Assembly: GCA_001299455.1 (NCBI GenBank)
Contig: CYUK01000003.1
Coordinates: forward strand, 930,001-994,000
DNA: 64,000 nt
DNA from: Clostridiales bacterium SIT11
GTDB taxonomy: Bacteria; Bacillota; Clostridia; Tissierellales; Peptoniphilaceae
Direction: 5' to 3'
Under the pieces are notes generated by a model, which was not told where the DNA came from, made no database searches, and worked only from the letters and a program-made list of their open reading frames with translations. Shown piece after piece: positions 16,158 through 24,792 of the stretch (position 1 is the first letter of the stretch; the number at the start of each line of letters is the position of its first letter). Position numbers and translations under genes: made by a program.

Positions 16158-16706
16158 CTAACCTAACCGACTGATTAAATCTTCATGGGGAGATGGAATA
16201 ATCGTGGAATCAAAGGTCAGTCCATGGTCTTTGGACACCTCCAGACCTGCTTGAATAGCCGATCGAATGGCTCCCACTCTTCCCGTCACCACCACATAAG
16301 ATTTTCCTCCTAGGGCAAAGCCCATCTTCATTTGTACAATATCCACATCTGCTGCCTTGAGGGCTGCATCTGCCCCATAGACGGCCCCTGTAATGGAAAA
16401 ATATTCTAAAATTCCAATGGCTTCAATCTTTCTTGGAGAAGGAATCCCCATAATTCCTCGGACAACACCCTCTTCCACATTGGCTAGGACCAGGTGGTCT
16501 ACATAGGTGTGGCCTAGAATTTCTCGACCTGTCGCCATGGATGCTTCTACATCGGATATATTTCCTGTCACAATGGTCATATATTTTCCAGGGCAAGTGG
16601 AATTTGAGACAAGAACCTCTACAGCTCCTGTCTTTAGCATGCTGTCACAGGCTTCAATTCCCTTGGCAATGCCATTGCTTTCAAGAACGCCAATTGCTCG
16701 AATCAT
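16158..16706 (-). CDS. pduT: Microcompartment shell protein PduT (BMC-T with Fe-S cysteine)
   Basis: This trimeric shell protein of 182 residues has two tandem BMC domains (about 1-90 and 95-180). Cys38 in SNSTCPGKYM is at the position that in characterised PduT ligates a [4Fe-4S] cluster at the trimer pore. The cluster is thought to pass electrons across the shell, probably with PduS. Its ATG overlaps the pduS stop (ATGA), so translation is coupled. Neighbours pduS and pduQ support this role. Confidence 0.93.
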   Translation of the reverse strand: MIRAIGVLESNGIAKGIEACDSMLKTGAVEVLVSNSTCPGKYMTIVTGNISDVEASMATGREILGHTYVDHLVLANVEEGVVRGIMGIPSPRKIEAIGILEYFSITGAVYGADAALKAADVDIVQMKMGFALGGKSYVVVTGRVGAIRSAIQAGLEVSKDHGLTFDSTIIPSPHEDLISRLG

Positions 16707-18028
16707 TGGTTTCCTCCTTTGATTTCAATCCACTGGTCACTTACAGAAATGACCTGTCCTGAAATAGACCCATGAATATTTGCCCCCATTTCTCCTTCTT
16801 CTAGACCGGCAATTTTTTGACCTACTTCCACCCAATCTCCCTCTTTCACAAGAGGCCGAGCTGGCTTTCCAATGTGCTGGCTCAGGGGGATTTTTACATA
16901 AGATGTTTCCATTGTTTCATAGGGAGGCTTTCCATAGGCATCGTACTTGTCCACTTGAATTTTCCGCATAAGAGTTTCTGTAGGTAGCCTACGGATGAAC
17001 TCCAAGGGGTTCAAGCCTTGTCCTTGAAATTCAGGCTTTGGTGCCCCCTCTTCCCGCAATTGCTTTTTGACAAGTTGGTTGACAATTCTGGGACTGAGTC
17101 CCATGGGGCAAGAAAAGAGTTCACATATTCCGCACTCACAACAAAGACTGGCCTGGGGCAGGTTGGGATGATCTGGCAAATTAAAACCAAAGGCCTTCAT
17201 GACTTGGTGGGGATGGAGGGGATGTCCCTTTAAATACCTGGGGCAAAGCTCTGTACAAAAACTACATTGAATACAGGCAGAAGCTGTTTGCTTTCGAATT
17301 TGCTCCGGTGTCTGCCGTCGACGGACAATGAGAGGATGATCTAGGGGAAGGACAAGAATCCCTCCTGTTGTCTTGGTGACAACGGCTTCTTCTATTTCCT
17401 TGCCTAGAAGCATCTTCCCCATCATGGGACCACCTAAAAGTACGGCATAGTTTTCTAGCTTACTAGCTCCAGCCCTCTGGATCAATTCTGTAATCCTTGT
17501 TCCAATGGGAACGGAAAGGACTACTGGGCTGTTTACTTCCCCAGTCACAGTGACCTTTTTATGGGTCACTGGAATTCCCTTAGAGGCCAGGTAAATATTC
17601 CGAATGGAGGTCACATTTGAAACCACAGCTCCTAGAGAACTGGGAAGGGCTCCTGGTTCCAGAGGCTGGTGGAGACATTCAAAGACAATGGCGTGCTCAT
17701 CTCCAGCAGGATAATAGGAATCCATTAAGACCAGTTCAATCTTAGGATGGCCTTCCAGGGCCTTTTCCAAGGCCCGAATCGAGGCCTCATGGTGTTTTTT
17801 AATGGCAATTTTTCCGTCCTTGGCCCCTAAAATTTCCATGCCTAATTCTACACCGGCGACAATTTCTTCACTGTGCTCTTCCATTTCCATTTGGTCTGTG
17901 TAGAGTAAGGGCTCACATTCTGCTGCATTGATCAAGAGATGGTCTGCCTTGGTTTTAAATTTAATATGACTGGGAAAGCCTGCGCCTCCTGCGCCTACAA
18001 CACCGGCTTCAAATATTTCTTGGATCAT
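16703..18028 (-). CDS. pduS: Cobalamin reductase, RnfC-like iron-sulfur flavoprotein (PduS)
   Basis: PduS reduces cob(III/II)alamin so that PduO can re-adenosylate it. The 441 residues begin with GVVGAGGAGFPSHIKFKTKAD (RnfC/NuoF-like nucleotide region). Two ferredoxin-like cysteine sets lie near residues 254-264 (CIQCSFCTELCP) and 298-310 (CCECGICELFSCP). A C-terminal biotinyl/lipoyl-like beta domain contains VKEGDWVEVGQKIAGLE. GAGGAG precedes the ATG. The gene sits between the unknown membrane protein and pduT, an order that suggests an electron path from membrane or cytosol to the lumen. Confidence 0.92.
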   Translation of the reverse strand: MIQEIFEAGVVGAGGAGFPSHIKFKTKADHLLINAAECEPLLYTDQMEMEEHSEEIVAGVELGMEILGAKDGKIAIKKHHEASIRALEKALEGHPKIELVLMDSYYPAGDEHAIVFECLHQPLEPGALPSSLGAVVSNVTSIRNIYLASKGIPVTHKKVTVTGEVNSPVVLSVPIGTRITELIQRAGASKLENYAVLLGGPMMGKMLLGKEIEEAVVTKTTGGILVLPLDHPLIVRRRQTPEQIRKQTASACIQCSFCTELCPRYLKGHPLHPHQVMKAFGFNLPDHPNLPQASLCCECGICELFSCPMGLSPRIVNQLVKKQLREEGAPKPEFQGQGLNPLEFIRRLPTETLMRKIQVDKYDAYGKPPYETMETSYVKIPLSQHIGKPARPLVKEGDWVEVGQKIAGLEEGEMGANIHGSISGQVISVSDQWIEIKGGNQ

Positions 18029-18050
18029 TTTTTCTCCTCCATTCTAGGAT

Positions 18051-18884
18051 TTAAGAGAGTAGGGTAAAGCTAATTAAAGAAAGAATAGAAATCGTTGTTG
18101 CTGGAGGGTCAATATGGGAGTCACAATAGGAGTTAAAGGTCTTTTCACAGAAGTCTCCTATAAGGGCTGCCAAGATTCCAAAAATTCCACCAACAATAAT
18201 ATTTCCTGTGGCAGCTGCTGCATAGGCGCTACAAATGGTAATATGATGGGTTGCAGGTAGGGGATAACCCATTTGTGCAAAGGCCAAGGATGCAGCTGAA
18301 ATACAGAAACCTAAGGTTACAGCATTGTATTCAACGGCATAGTAGCTACTGACAAGACCTAGACCTAGACCTGCTAAGGCTAGACTAGGGATGGATTCCT
18401 TTAAGGGAAAGAAAGGCCGGGTTGCCTTGCCATCAATAGGGCAAGATCCGGTAATCCCTGTTTTCCCAATGGTTAAACGAACAAGGACCCCTAGGGTTAA
18501 GACCGTTAAGGCCACTTGGTCTACGGGTAAATTTAAAATTTGGGCATAGAGGTAGTGGACAAAGGCCGCTAAAACACCGGCAAGTCCACCTACAAGGTAG
18601 ATAGAGGGCTTATTGTACTTGGCCAGGGGTGTTAAAATATCTGTTCCTTCTTCAGCACAGCCAATGGATTTTGCAAAGGCCGCTCCGGCAACACCACCAC
18701 CCCCAAAAGCAATATGGGGCCCAAGAAAAGCACCAAAAGCAACCGTCGATAATATGTCCATATCTCCTTGAACAGCAAAGCCGACAAGGCCTACAAAACC
18801 GCATAAAATAAAGGCTGGAAGCCCGCCCATATAGGCCCCTAAAACGCCTCCACCAAAGGAAGCTAAAATCATGGATAGGTTCAT
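18051..18884 (-). CDS. Polytopic membrane protein of unknown function within the pdu operon
   Basis: I do not recognise a characterised family. The 277 residues are almost entirely hydrophobic, with about seven or eight predicted helices and many glycine-rich turns (ASFGGGVLGAYMGG, HIAFGGGGVAGAAFA, LVGGLAGVLAAFVHYL). Polar signatures include KTGITGSCPIDGK between central helices and PATHHITICSAYAAAATGN near the end. It lies 12 bases after pduP and 22 bases before pduS, so it is certainly co-transcribed with the microcompartment. This operon has no pduF-type glycerol/propanediol facilitator, so a diol channel is one candidate role. Retention or export of an intermediate, or delivery of electrons or cobalamin to PduS, are others. 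Confidence 0.7.
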   Translation of the reverse strand: MNLSMILASFGGGVLGAYMGGLPAFILCGFVGLVGFAVQGDMDILSTVAFGAFLGPHIAFGGGGVAGAAFAKSIGCAEEGTDILTPLAKYNKPSIYLVGGLAGVLAAFVHYLYAQILNLPVDQVALTVLTLGVLVRLTIGKTGITGSCPIDGKATRPFFPLKESIPSLALAGLGLGLVSSYYAVEYNAVTLGFCISAASLAFAQMGYPLPATHHITICSAYAAAATGNIIVGGIFGILAALIGDFCEKTFNSYCDSHIDPPATTISILSLISFTLLS

Positions 18885-18896
18885 AGTTTTCTCCTT

Positions 18897-20288
18897 TTAT
18901 CGAATATTAAAACCATCAACCAAGGTACATCTTCTATGGCGACAGTAAGTTTTTGTTGACGTCAGGCCTTCTCCTGTAGGTCCTGCAATGGTAAAGGTGG
19001 AATAACCTTCTCCACCAATGCCGATTCCTGCATAAGAAGGAGCATTTTTTACAAAAATAGTTGTTTGCATTTCTTTGGCAGCTACAGATAAGAATTCAAT
19101 GTCCTTGGAATGACAAATGGCTGTATGTCGGTTGCCATGTTCTGCTTCAAGGGCAAGTTCTAAAGCTTGGTCCCTGTCCTTTGCTCGAACAATAGGCAAA
19201 ATCGGCATGAGGAGCTCCAATTGAACAAATTCATGTCCAAAGTCTGTCACACAAGAAATGAGCTTGATTCGATCATCGGCTTCAATTCCAATTTGTTTTA
19301 AAATGTAGCTGGCATTTCTTCCTGTAAAGTCCTTGTTGGGTTTCCCATCTTTGACTACAAGATTCTTTAAGGCTTCAATTTGTCCTGCATCTTCTAAAAA
19401 GTAAGTTTTTGGATGGTTCTTCATGTTGAAGACAAAGTATTCAAAAACTTCGTCCACTACAATAGCTTCTTTTTCTGATGTACAGGGAAGGTTATTGTCA
19501 AAGGCACAGCCATCAACAATGTTTTTCACTGCCTTTTCAATATTGGCTGTTTGGTCCACAATGGCTGGTGGATTTCCAGCACCGGCTCCAATGGCTTTCT
19601 TTCCTGAAGAAAGAACTGTTTTTACAATGGCGGGGCCTCCTGTAGCAACCAACATCCGAATATCTGGATGGCGCATTAATTCATTTGATTTTTCTAAGGA
19701 GGGCTCACTTAAGGTGACCACTAGGTTTTCCGGTCCGCCGGCCTTGGCAATGGCTTGGTTAATAATTTTTACAGTATAGTTGGTTACCTTGTAGGCACCA
19801 GGATGGGGACTGAAGACAACAGAGTTCCCTGCACAAATCATCCCAATGCAGTTACAAATAACAGTTTCTGTTGGGTTAGTGGAGGGTGTAATGGACCCAA
19901 TGACACCAAAGGGGCTTAATTCTAAAAGAGTGAGTCCTCGGTCTCCGGAAAATACGGAACTGGGAAGGTCTTCAATCCCTGGTGTGTTGTAGAGGGCTGC
20001 CTTATTTTTTTCAATCTTATCTTCCACCCGACCCATTTTTGTTTCTTCTACGGTCATTTTGGAAAGTTCTTCCACATGGCCGCCTACTTCATTACGGATG
20101 CAATCTGTAATTCTCTTCCGATCCGCCAAGGTCATGCGAAAAAGTTGTTGTTGGGCCTTTTTTGCTGCCGCTACTGCCGCATTCACATCTGTAAAGACCC
20201 CAACTTCTTCTGTTTCTTCTTTTTTCCCTTCCAGGGAATTTATCACGTCCTTGACGATACTATCAATTAGTTTTTCGTCTATACTCAT
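18897..20288 (-). CDS. pduP: CoA-acylating propionaldehyde dehydrogenase (PduP)
   Basis: PduP oxidises propionaldehyde to propionyl-CoA with NAD+ in the microcompartment lumen. The 463 residues start with an amphipathic helix, MSIDEKLIDSIVKDVINSLE, followed by a flexible linker. Such an N-terminal peptide targets PduP to the shell. The aldehyde dehydrogenase core has FGVIGSITPSTNPTETVICN, GAGAGNPPAIVD and the catalytic Cys in AFDNNLPCTSEKEA, and ends with SYAGIGIGGEGYSTFTIAGPTGEG. The start overlaps the pduO stop (ATGA). Confidence 0.94.
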   Translation of the reverse strand: MSIDEKLIDSIVKDVINSLEGKKEETEEVGVFTDVNAAVAAAKKAQQQLFRMTLADRKRITDCIRNEVGGHVEELSKMTVEETKMGRVEDKIEKNKAALYNTPGIEDLPSSVFSGDRGLTLLELSPFGVIGSITPSTNPTETVICNCIGMICAGNSVVFSPHPGAYKVTNYTVKIINQAIAKAGGPENLVVTLSEPSLEKSNELMRHPDIRMLVATGGPAIVKTVLSSGKKAIGAGAGNPPAIVDQTANIEKAVKNIVDGCAFDNNLPCTSEKEAIVVDEVFEYFVFNMKNHPKTYFLEDAGQIEALKNLVVKDGKPNKDFTGRNASYILKQIGIEADDRIKLISCVTDFGHEFVQLELLMPILPIVRAKDRDQALELALEAEHGNRHTAICHSKDIEFLSVAAKEMQTTIFVKNAPSYAGIGIGGEGYSTFTIAGPTGEGLTSTKTYCRHRRCTLVDGFNIR

Positions 20289-21244
20289 CCTCTATCTCCC
20301 TTCATAAATGCTTCTTCTCCTGCCTTTACCACAAGCATGTCCTCTTCTACCGTCCCTCCGCTGACTCCAACAGCTCCTATAAGTTGTCCTTTATGAAAGA
20401 GAGGAAGACCACCGCCAAAGACGACGATGCGGTCTCTAGATTGTAAACCATAAAGGCTGGCTTGGGGGTTGGTTAGGTCCCTAAGCTTATCTGTATCTGT
20501 CCTTAAAAGGGCCGCTGTATAGGCCTTGTCTTTTGCCAGGTCATAGGAAATCCCTAGGGTATTGTCCATAACACCAAAGGAAACCAAGGTCCCCTTGGCA
20601 TCTGTCACAGCCACTGCCATGGGAACAGAAATTTCCCTTGCCTTTTGAAAGCAAGCTTTTTCAATTTCTCTGGCCCATTCTAGGATGACAGAGGTGACTC
20701 CACTTTCTGACTTTTCTCCTGGAACTTCTTCTTTTTCATCCACAACCCGACTTAAAATAAAGAGGAGGTCACTTAAGCGGTTTAAATATTTCAAGCTATA
20801 ACTGGAAACTTCCTCCGTTTTTGCAAGCTCCACTAGACCTCTTTCCCCTAGGCGGACATCTGTCCTAGCCATATGGAGAAAGGCGCTTTTCTTGGAATGG
20901 CCGGGAATAGAGAAAAAGTTCCGATCTTCCAGACCTTGGGACAATTCATCAATGGCTGTTTCCAGAAAAGAAATATCTTCTTCCTTGATTTGCCCCCGGA
21001 GGTTCTTCTTGCCCTGGGTATCTGAAGCCGTTTCTGCAGCAATTTCAAAAAGCTTTAACTGGCAAACTTCCAAAAGGTCCCGATAGAGGGGATTTCTTAA
21101 ATGGGCCTTGGCTAGACCTATCGACGCATTGGCTGTATCTATCCTTCCATAAGTATCCACCTTGAGGGAGTCCTTCCCAATCCGGGTACCTCCATAGAGG
21201 CTGGTGCTTCCATTATCTCCAGTTTTGGTATATACTTTTCCCAT
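20285..21244 (-). CDS. pduO: ATP:cob(I)alamin adenosyltransferase PduO with C-terminal GlcG/DUF336 domain
   Basis: This is a two-domain protein of 319 residues. Residues 1 to about 185 are a PduO-type adenosyltransferase: the N-terminal VYTKTGDNGSTSLYGGTR ATP-binding motif, HMARTDVRLGERGLVELA and YLNRLSDLLFILSR. Residues ~195-319 are a DUF336/GlcG-like domain (VAVTDAKGTLVSFGVMDN...GGGLPLFHKGQLIGAVGVSGG) that in PduO is reported to bind haem or corrin. The protein makes adenosylcobalamin for PduCDE. The ribosome-binding site is weak and the ATG is one base from the pduN stop, so coupling is likely. A second, unrelated adenosyltransferase (CobO type) lies at 34885-35409. Confidence 0.92.
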   Translation of the reverse strand: MGKVYTKTGDNGSTSLYGGTRIGKDSLKVDTYGRIDTANASIGLAKAHLRNPLYRDLLEVCQLKLFEIAAETASDTQGKKNLRGQIKEEDISFLETAIDELSQGLEDRNFFSIPGHSKKSAFLHMARTDVRLGERGLVELAKTEEVSSYSLKYLNRLSDLLFILSRVVDEKEEVPGEKSESGVTSVILEWAREIEKACFQKAREISVPMAVAVTDAKGTLVSFGVMDNTLGISYDLAKDKAYTAALLRTDTDKLRDLTNPQASLYGLQSRDRIVVFGGGLPLFHKGQLIGAVGVSGGTVEEDMLVVKAGEEAFMKGDRG

Positions 21245-21245
21245 T

Positions 21246-21512
21246 TTAATAACTCATTTCTATTTCATCGACGATGCCCACAATGGCCAAGTCAATCGGG
21301 GAATTTCCTGCAAACTGGTTTCTTGCAGAAGACCCGGATACTATGAGGACTGTTTCTCCATTTCCAGCCCCTACCTTGTCTACGGCTACCTTCGTTTGAC
21401 TAAAAGACCCGTCTTTTGGCTCAAGGGGAGCAATAAGGAGGAGTTTATGCCCATTTAATCCCTCATCTTTTTGTGTGGCAACAACATTTCCAACGACTTT
21501 TGCTAATTGCAT
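21246..21512 (-). CDS. pduN: Microcompartment vertex protein PduN (BMC-P, EutN/CcmL family)
   Basis: This small pentamer-forming shell protein caps the vertices. The 88 residues match the EutN/CcmL fold: [25 protein letters not shown], then [23 protein letters not shown] and [20 protein letters not shown] precedes the ATG, which overlaps the end of the pduM-like gene. It is the only BMC-P gene in the window, sufficient to close a shell. Confidence 0.93.
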   Translation of the reverse strand: MQLAKVVGNVVATQKDEGLNGHKLLLIAPLEPKDGSFSQTKVAVDKVGAGNGETVLIVSGSSARNQFAGNSPIDLAIVGIVDEIEMSY

Positions 21513-22120
21513 TTCATCCTCCTTACTAAGATTCTATGGTCTCTCAACCAATCTGAAAGAGCCATGGTCAATCGTGCATTTTCATCTACAATAATTTCTT
21601 CTATATTTTCCCGGTCCAGGTCTCTTAGGGTTAGAATTTTCTTCCCCCGTAAATCTCCTACAGACTTTGGCTCCTGGTCTCTGTCTTTAAGGGGCTTTTT
21701 TCTATTTCCCCCAGAAACCAAGAGACGAATTCCCCGGTCTTGTAAGAGGTCAGTCAAGCTCTTTAAAAAGCTGGCCTTTTTTTCTCCTTCCAGTCCAGGA
21801 AGAGGGTCCTGTACTTCCAAGAAGATTGGAATCTTTTTTCCCATTTCCCGCAAATAGGGATAGGGGTCCTCTTCTGATGCCAGGAGTTTTAATCCCTCTT
21901 CCAGGCCAAAGCCTTCAAGATAGAGGGCTCTTTTAGGCTCTAGAAAGCCTTCTCCAAACCTGGCTCGACCTAGGCTTAAACCAAGTTCCCTAGAGGTTTC
22001 TAAAAAAACTTTTGTCTCCTGACTACTTTCTTCATTACCCTTGGAAAGAAGGAGAAGGTCTGGAGCCATTTTTTCTTGTAAAATCTCTAAGATCAGTTTC
22101 TTAATTGTCTGTTCGTCCAT
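21503..22120 (-). CDS. PduM-like microcompartment assembly protein
   Basis: I assign this by position and by weak similarity rather than a clear motif. The start at 22120 ([15 protein letters not shown]) has GGAGG upstream inside eutJ; a longer frame reaches 22195. The 205 residues start with an amphipathic helix like those that target cargo to shells. The end reads [35 protein letters not shown], which fits the PduM C-terminal pattern in which a conserved basic/Thr segment precedes a helix. PduM is needed for proper shell assembly in Salmonella but has no known chemistry. The position between pduL/eutJ and pduN is the canonical pduM slot. Confidence 0.6.
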   Translation of the reverse strand: MDEQTIKKLILEILQEKMAPDLLLLSKGNEESSQETKVFLETSRELGLSLGRARFGEGFLEPKRALYLEGFGLEEGLKLLASEEDPYPYLREMGKKIPIFLEVQDPLPGLEGEKKASFLKSLTDLLQDRGIRLLVSGGNRKKPLKDRDQEPKSVGDLRGKKILTLRDLDRENIEEIIVDENARLTMALSDWLRDHRILVRRMKCN

Positions 22121-22940
22121 CTTCTGCCTCCAATAGGGCCAATGCAATGCCCATGGGTGTGATATAGATGGGATAGTCCGGTTTTTGGGTCTCAAGGCCT
22201 GTCACTCTTTCAAAGAGGGCTTCCATTTCTGGAAAGTCTGTGGCTCCACCAACTAAGTAGAGGGTGTCCACTTCCTTATCTCCTAGAAAGTCCTTGACAA
22301 TGGTGGCCATTTTTTCTGCAACTGGTTTAATGACAGGGAAAATTTCTTTTTTATCAGAAATTTTCTTACTTTCTGCCTCTTCGTAGTCTAAATGATAGGC
22401 CCCTGCCAGGACTAGATTCATATGGTGGCCACCTGTGGCTTCATCAAAGGAGGCAAGGACCCTTCCACCCTTTAAAAGGGAAATACCTGTTGTCCCTCCT
22501 CCAATATCTACCACAGCCCCATCTTGGATTCCCAGGATGACGGCGGCCGCTTCCGGCTCTTCAAAGATTTTTCCAACAGTGAAGCCCGCTCCCTCTAAAA
22601 CATTTTGAACCACTTCTTTTGTGGACTTATCTGCTCCAGGAACCACGGCTGCCCCGGCTAGGTCTAGGGTCTGACCTAGGCGGTCTTCCAAGTCCTGCTT
22701 AAGCCTTCTGGTCACTTCCACTGCGCCGACATAGTCAACGACAATCCCATCACGGACTGCATGAGCTTTTTCAAAGGCAGCTGCTATAAACTTTCCTTCT
22801 TCATCTACAACAGACAAGACAATGGATGAGGTTCCCAAGTCTACACCGGTATATAGGGTCCCCTTCCCCTTCTTCACTTTCTTGGTCTCAACCAGTTTAT
22901 GGAAGGCTTTCGCCTCTTGATCTACCTTTGTTAAGTCCAT
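22101..22940 (-). CDS. eutJ: EutJ-family Hsp70-like chaperone/ATPase
   Basis: This is an actin/Hsp70-fold protein of 279 residues. Its motifs are YTGVDLGTSSIVLSVVDEEGK (phosphate-1 loop), KIFEEPEAAAVILGI, GAVVDIGGGTTGISLL (phosphate-2) and TLYLVGGATDFPEME (adenosine motif). EutJ was named from ethanolamine operons and is thought to assist assembly or reactivation of microcompartment enzymes; its role in pdu loci is unproven. No ethanolamine lyase genes are present. AAAGGA precedes the ATG. It overlaps the downstream pduM-like gene by 20 bases. Such a chaperone inside pdu operons is also known from other Firmicutes. Confidence 0.85.
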   Translation of the reverse strand: MDLTKVDQEAKAFHKLVETKKVKKGKGTLYTGVDLGTSSIVLSVVDEEGKFIAAAFEKAHAVRDGIVVDYVGAVEVTRRLKQDLEDRLGQTLDLAGAAVVPGADKSTKEVVQNVLEGAGFTVGKIFEEPEAAAVILGIQDGAVVDIGGGTTGISLLKGGRVLASFDEATGGHHMNLVLAGAYHLDYEEAESKKISDKKEIFPVIKPVAEKMATIVKDFLGDKEVDTLYLVGGATDFPEMEALFERVTGLETQKPDYPIYITPMGIALALLEAEDGRTDN

Positions 22941-22952
22941 GCTTTTTCCTTT

Positions 22953-23582
22953 CTATAAAATAACCCGAACATAGTCTCCATTTTTTATTCCAGCTGCGTT
23001 GGCTTCTTCAACATCTATATGCATTTCTAAGACATAATCTTCCCGCACCCGGAGTAAAACATGGTCATAGAGGAGGCCTCTTTGGCCTCCAATGTCAACT
23101 TTAGCCATTTGTCCATCGACAATGTGGTATTTTTTTGCAAGATCCGAAGGAACATGAATATGGCGGGCCGCTACAATGACCCCATCTTCCATATGAACAG
23201 ATCCTTCAGCTCCTACTAGGGTAATCCCCGGTGTTTGAACATGGTCTCCAGAGTCTCGAATAGGCACATCTAAGCGAAGCTGCCGGGCATCTGCTAGACT
23301 CACTTCCACCTGGTTTTTACTTCTTATGGGCCCTAAAATCCGTACTCTTTCAATCTTTCCATTTTCACTGATTAAATCCACTGTCTCATTGGCTGCAAAT
23401 TGTCCATGCTGCTTGACAGGTGCTTTCACTGTTAAGCCATGGCCCTTGCCAAAGAGGATGTCACAAGTGGCTTCATCTACATGGACATGGCGGTTTGATA
23501 CCCCAACAGGAACAAAGAGATTTTCGCTTAGAACCTGATAGATGACCTCTTTAATTTCTTCTCTTGTATGCTCCTTTAACAT
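22953..23582 (-). CDS. pduL: Phosphate propanoyltransferase PduL
   Basis: PduL converts propionyl-CoA and phosphate to propionyl-phosphate, recycling CoA in the lumen. The 209 residues begin with a short amphipathic helix (REEIKEVIYQVLSENL) that probably encapsulates it. Two beta-barrel PTAC domains follow, with the metal-binding motifs VGVSNRHVHVDE and VIVAARHIHVPSD, each supplying zinc-ligand histidines. It is unrelated to the Pta family. No propionate kinase (pduW) is in the operon, so ATP formation would need a kinase encoded elsewhere. Confidence 0.94.
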   Translation of the reverse strand: MLKEHTREEIKEVIYQVLSENLFVPVGVSNRHVHVDEATCDILFGKGHGLTVKAPVKQHGQFAANETVDLISENGKIERVRILGPIRSKNQVEVSLADARQLRLDVPIRDSGDHVQTPGITLVGAEGSVHMEDGVIVAARHIHVPSDLAKKYHIVDGQMAKVDIGGQRGLLYDHVLLRVREDYVLEMHIDVEEANAAGIKNGDYVRVIL

Positions 23583-23601
23583 GAAGTGCTACCTTCTTTA
23601 C

Positions 23602-23865
23602 TTATAGGATAACTTCAACGTCTTTATGGGGACGTGGAATTACATGGGTAGAAACTACTTCGCCAACCCGTTCTGCTGCGGATGTTCCGGCATCGACAGC
23701 GGCCTTGACAGCTCCTACATCTCCACGAACCATAACAGTTACAAGTCCAGAACCAATTTTTTGGTATCCTTCTAAGGAAACATTGGCTGCCTTGCACATT
23801 GCATCGGCGGCTTCAATCGCTCCAACGAGTCCCTTTGTTTCAATTAAACCTAATGCATCTCCCAT
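23602..23865 (-). CDS. pduJ: Microcompartment shell protein PduJ (BMC-H)
   Basis: This is a hexamer-forming shell tile of 87 residues. It is almost identical over its core to the PduA-like protein at 30328-30627: both contain [18 protein letters not shown] and [19 protein letters not shown]. It lacks the C-terminal tail of that paralogue. Its position after pduK and before pduL is the normal pduJ slot. PduJ is the major shell component in characterised systems, and the GSG pore loop (here KIGSGLV) would line the diol pore. Confidence 0.93.
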   Translation of the reverse strand: MGDALGLIETKGLVGAIEAADAMCKAANVSLEGYQKIGSGLVTVMVRGDVGAVKAAVDAGTSAAERVGEVVSTHVIPRPHKDVEVIL

Positions 23866-23875
23866 TTTTTTCCTC

Positions 23876-24439
23876 CTATTTATTTTCTACAATTTCAGCA
23901 AAATGAATACATTCTACCCTAGGCTCTCCCTTATGCCGGGGACATTCTGGGTCCAAGCACAGGTTGCAAGTGATTTCGCCTTCTTCCTTCTCATCTAAAG
24001 ACTGATCTTTCGACGGAGCAGCTTCTTCCTTTTCTTCAGAGTCTTCTGCTTCTTCGGAAGCTTCTTCTTTACTTGCATCTGCCTCTTGGGCTTTAACTTC
24101 TTCTTGCTCTTTACTTTCTTCTGTTTCTTTTGGTTTGGCCTCTTCTTTTTTCAGGCCTTGGGTTTCTTCCGTATACATGAGCTTGTCCAGGTCCTTACTG
24201 GGCCGGGCAATGACATCCTTGGCAACAAAATAGTTGACGGTTTCCGGCGCCGATGTTGCTGCATCGACTGCCGCCTTTACTGCACCGACATCTCCTTGGA
24301 TTTTTACTACGGCATAGCCCATACCCCGGGTCAATTCCAGGCCAATCAATTCCACATTGGCTGCCTTTAAAGCAATATCCGCCGCTGTAATGGCGGCTGT
24401 TAGGCCTCGCATTTCTATAAAACCTGCAGCTTGTCTCAA
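23876..24439 (-). CDS. pduK: Microcompartment shell protein PduK, BMC-H with acidic linker and Cys cluster
   Basis: Residues 1-85 are a BMC-H domain ([28 protein letters not shown]...[17 protein letters not shown]). A highly charged Glu/Lys-rich linker (~95-155) follows. The C-terminal cluster [16 protein letters not shown] then CIH has four cysteines and a histidine that could bind an Fe-S cluster or zinc. The start is TTG: it overlaps the pduH stop as TTGA, with AAGGAGG six bases before. PduK is a minor shell protein implicated in organisation of the compartments. The cysteine cluster points to a redox or metal function not yet explained. Confidence 0.88.
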   Translation of the reverse strand: MRQAAGFIEMRGLTAAITAADIALKAANVELIGLELTRGMGYAVVKIQGDVGAVKAAVDAATSAPETVNYFVAKDVIARPSKDLDKLMYTEETQGLKKEEAKPKETEESKEQEEVKAQEADASKEEASEEAEDSEEKEEAAPSKDQSLDEKEEGEITCNLCLDPECPRHKGEPRVECIHFAEIVENK

Positions 24440-24792
24440 TTGAATCCTCCTTCCAGTTTAAAGGGAGATCCCTTTAGAAGACGTGCTCCATTCACTCCCA
24501 AATCACGAAATTCTTTTTCTTCTTTTCTTTGACCAAGAAAGAGGACGTCCCCTTCCTTAAAATGATCTGATGTTAAGCAGGAGAAGCCTTCCTTGTTTAA
24601 ACCAATCCCAATGCCTAGCTTTGAAGACTTCTTGGCGATATTGGCCAAGATTTTGGGATCTTCTTCCTGGACGTCCAGGCGAAGATAGGGGATGGATTCT
24701 TCTTCCAGTCCATATTGGACCCAATCCACGTACTTGGGATCGACCCCTTCTTCTGCTGCAATGAAAATGGCTATATTTTCTTTTGCTTTCAT
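24436..24792 (-). CDS. pduH: Diol dehydratase reactivase, small subunit (PduH)
   Basis: This is the small subunit of the chaperone-like factor that swaps damaged cobalamin out of diol dehydratase. The 118 residues fit the DdrB/PduH fold with IAIFIAAEEGVDPKYVDWVQYGLEEESIPY at the N-terminus and GIGIGLNKEGFSCL in the middle. It starts inside the pduG stop (ATGA overlap) with AGGAGG upstream, which keeps the two subunits stoichiometrically coupled. Length is normal. Confidence 0.9.
   Translation of the reverse strand: MKAKENIAIFIAAEEGVDPKYVDWVQYGLEEESIPYLRLDVQEEDPKILANIAKKSSKLGIGIGLNKEGFSCLTSDHFKEGDVLFLGQRKEEKEFRDLGVNGARLLKGSPFKLEGGFN

Noticed and set aside
23705-23998. Plus-strand frames opposite pdu shell genes
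   Set aside because: They mirror the codon pattern of strongly conserved minus-strand genes and have no ribosome-binding sites.
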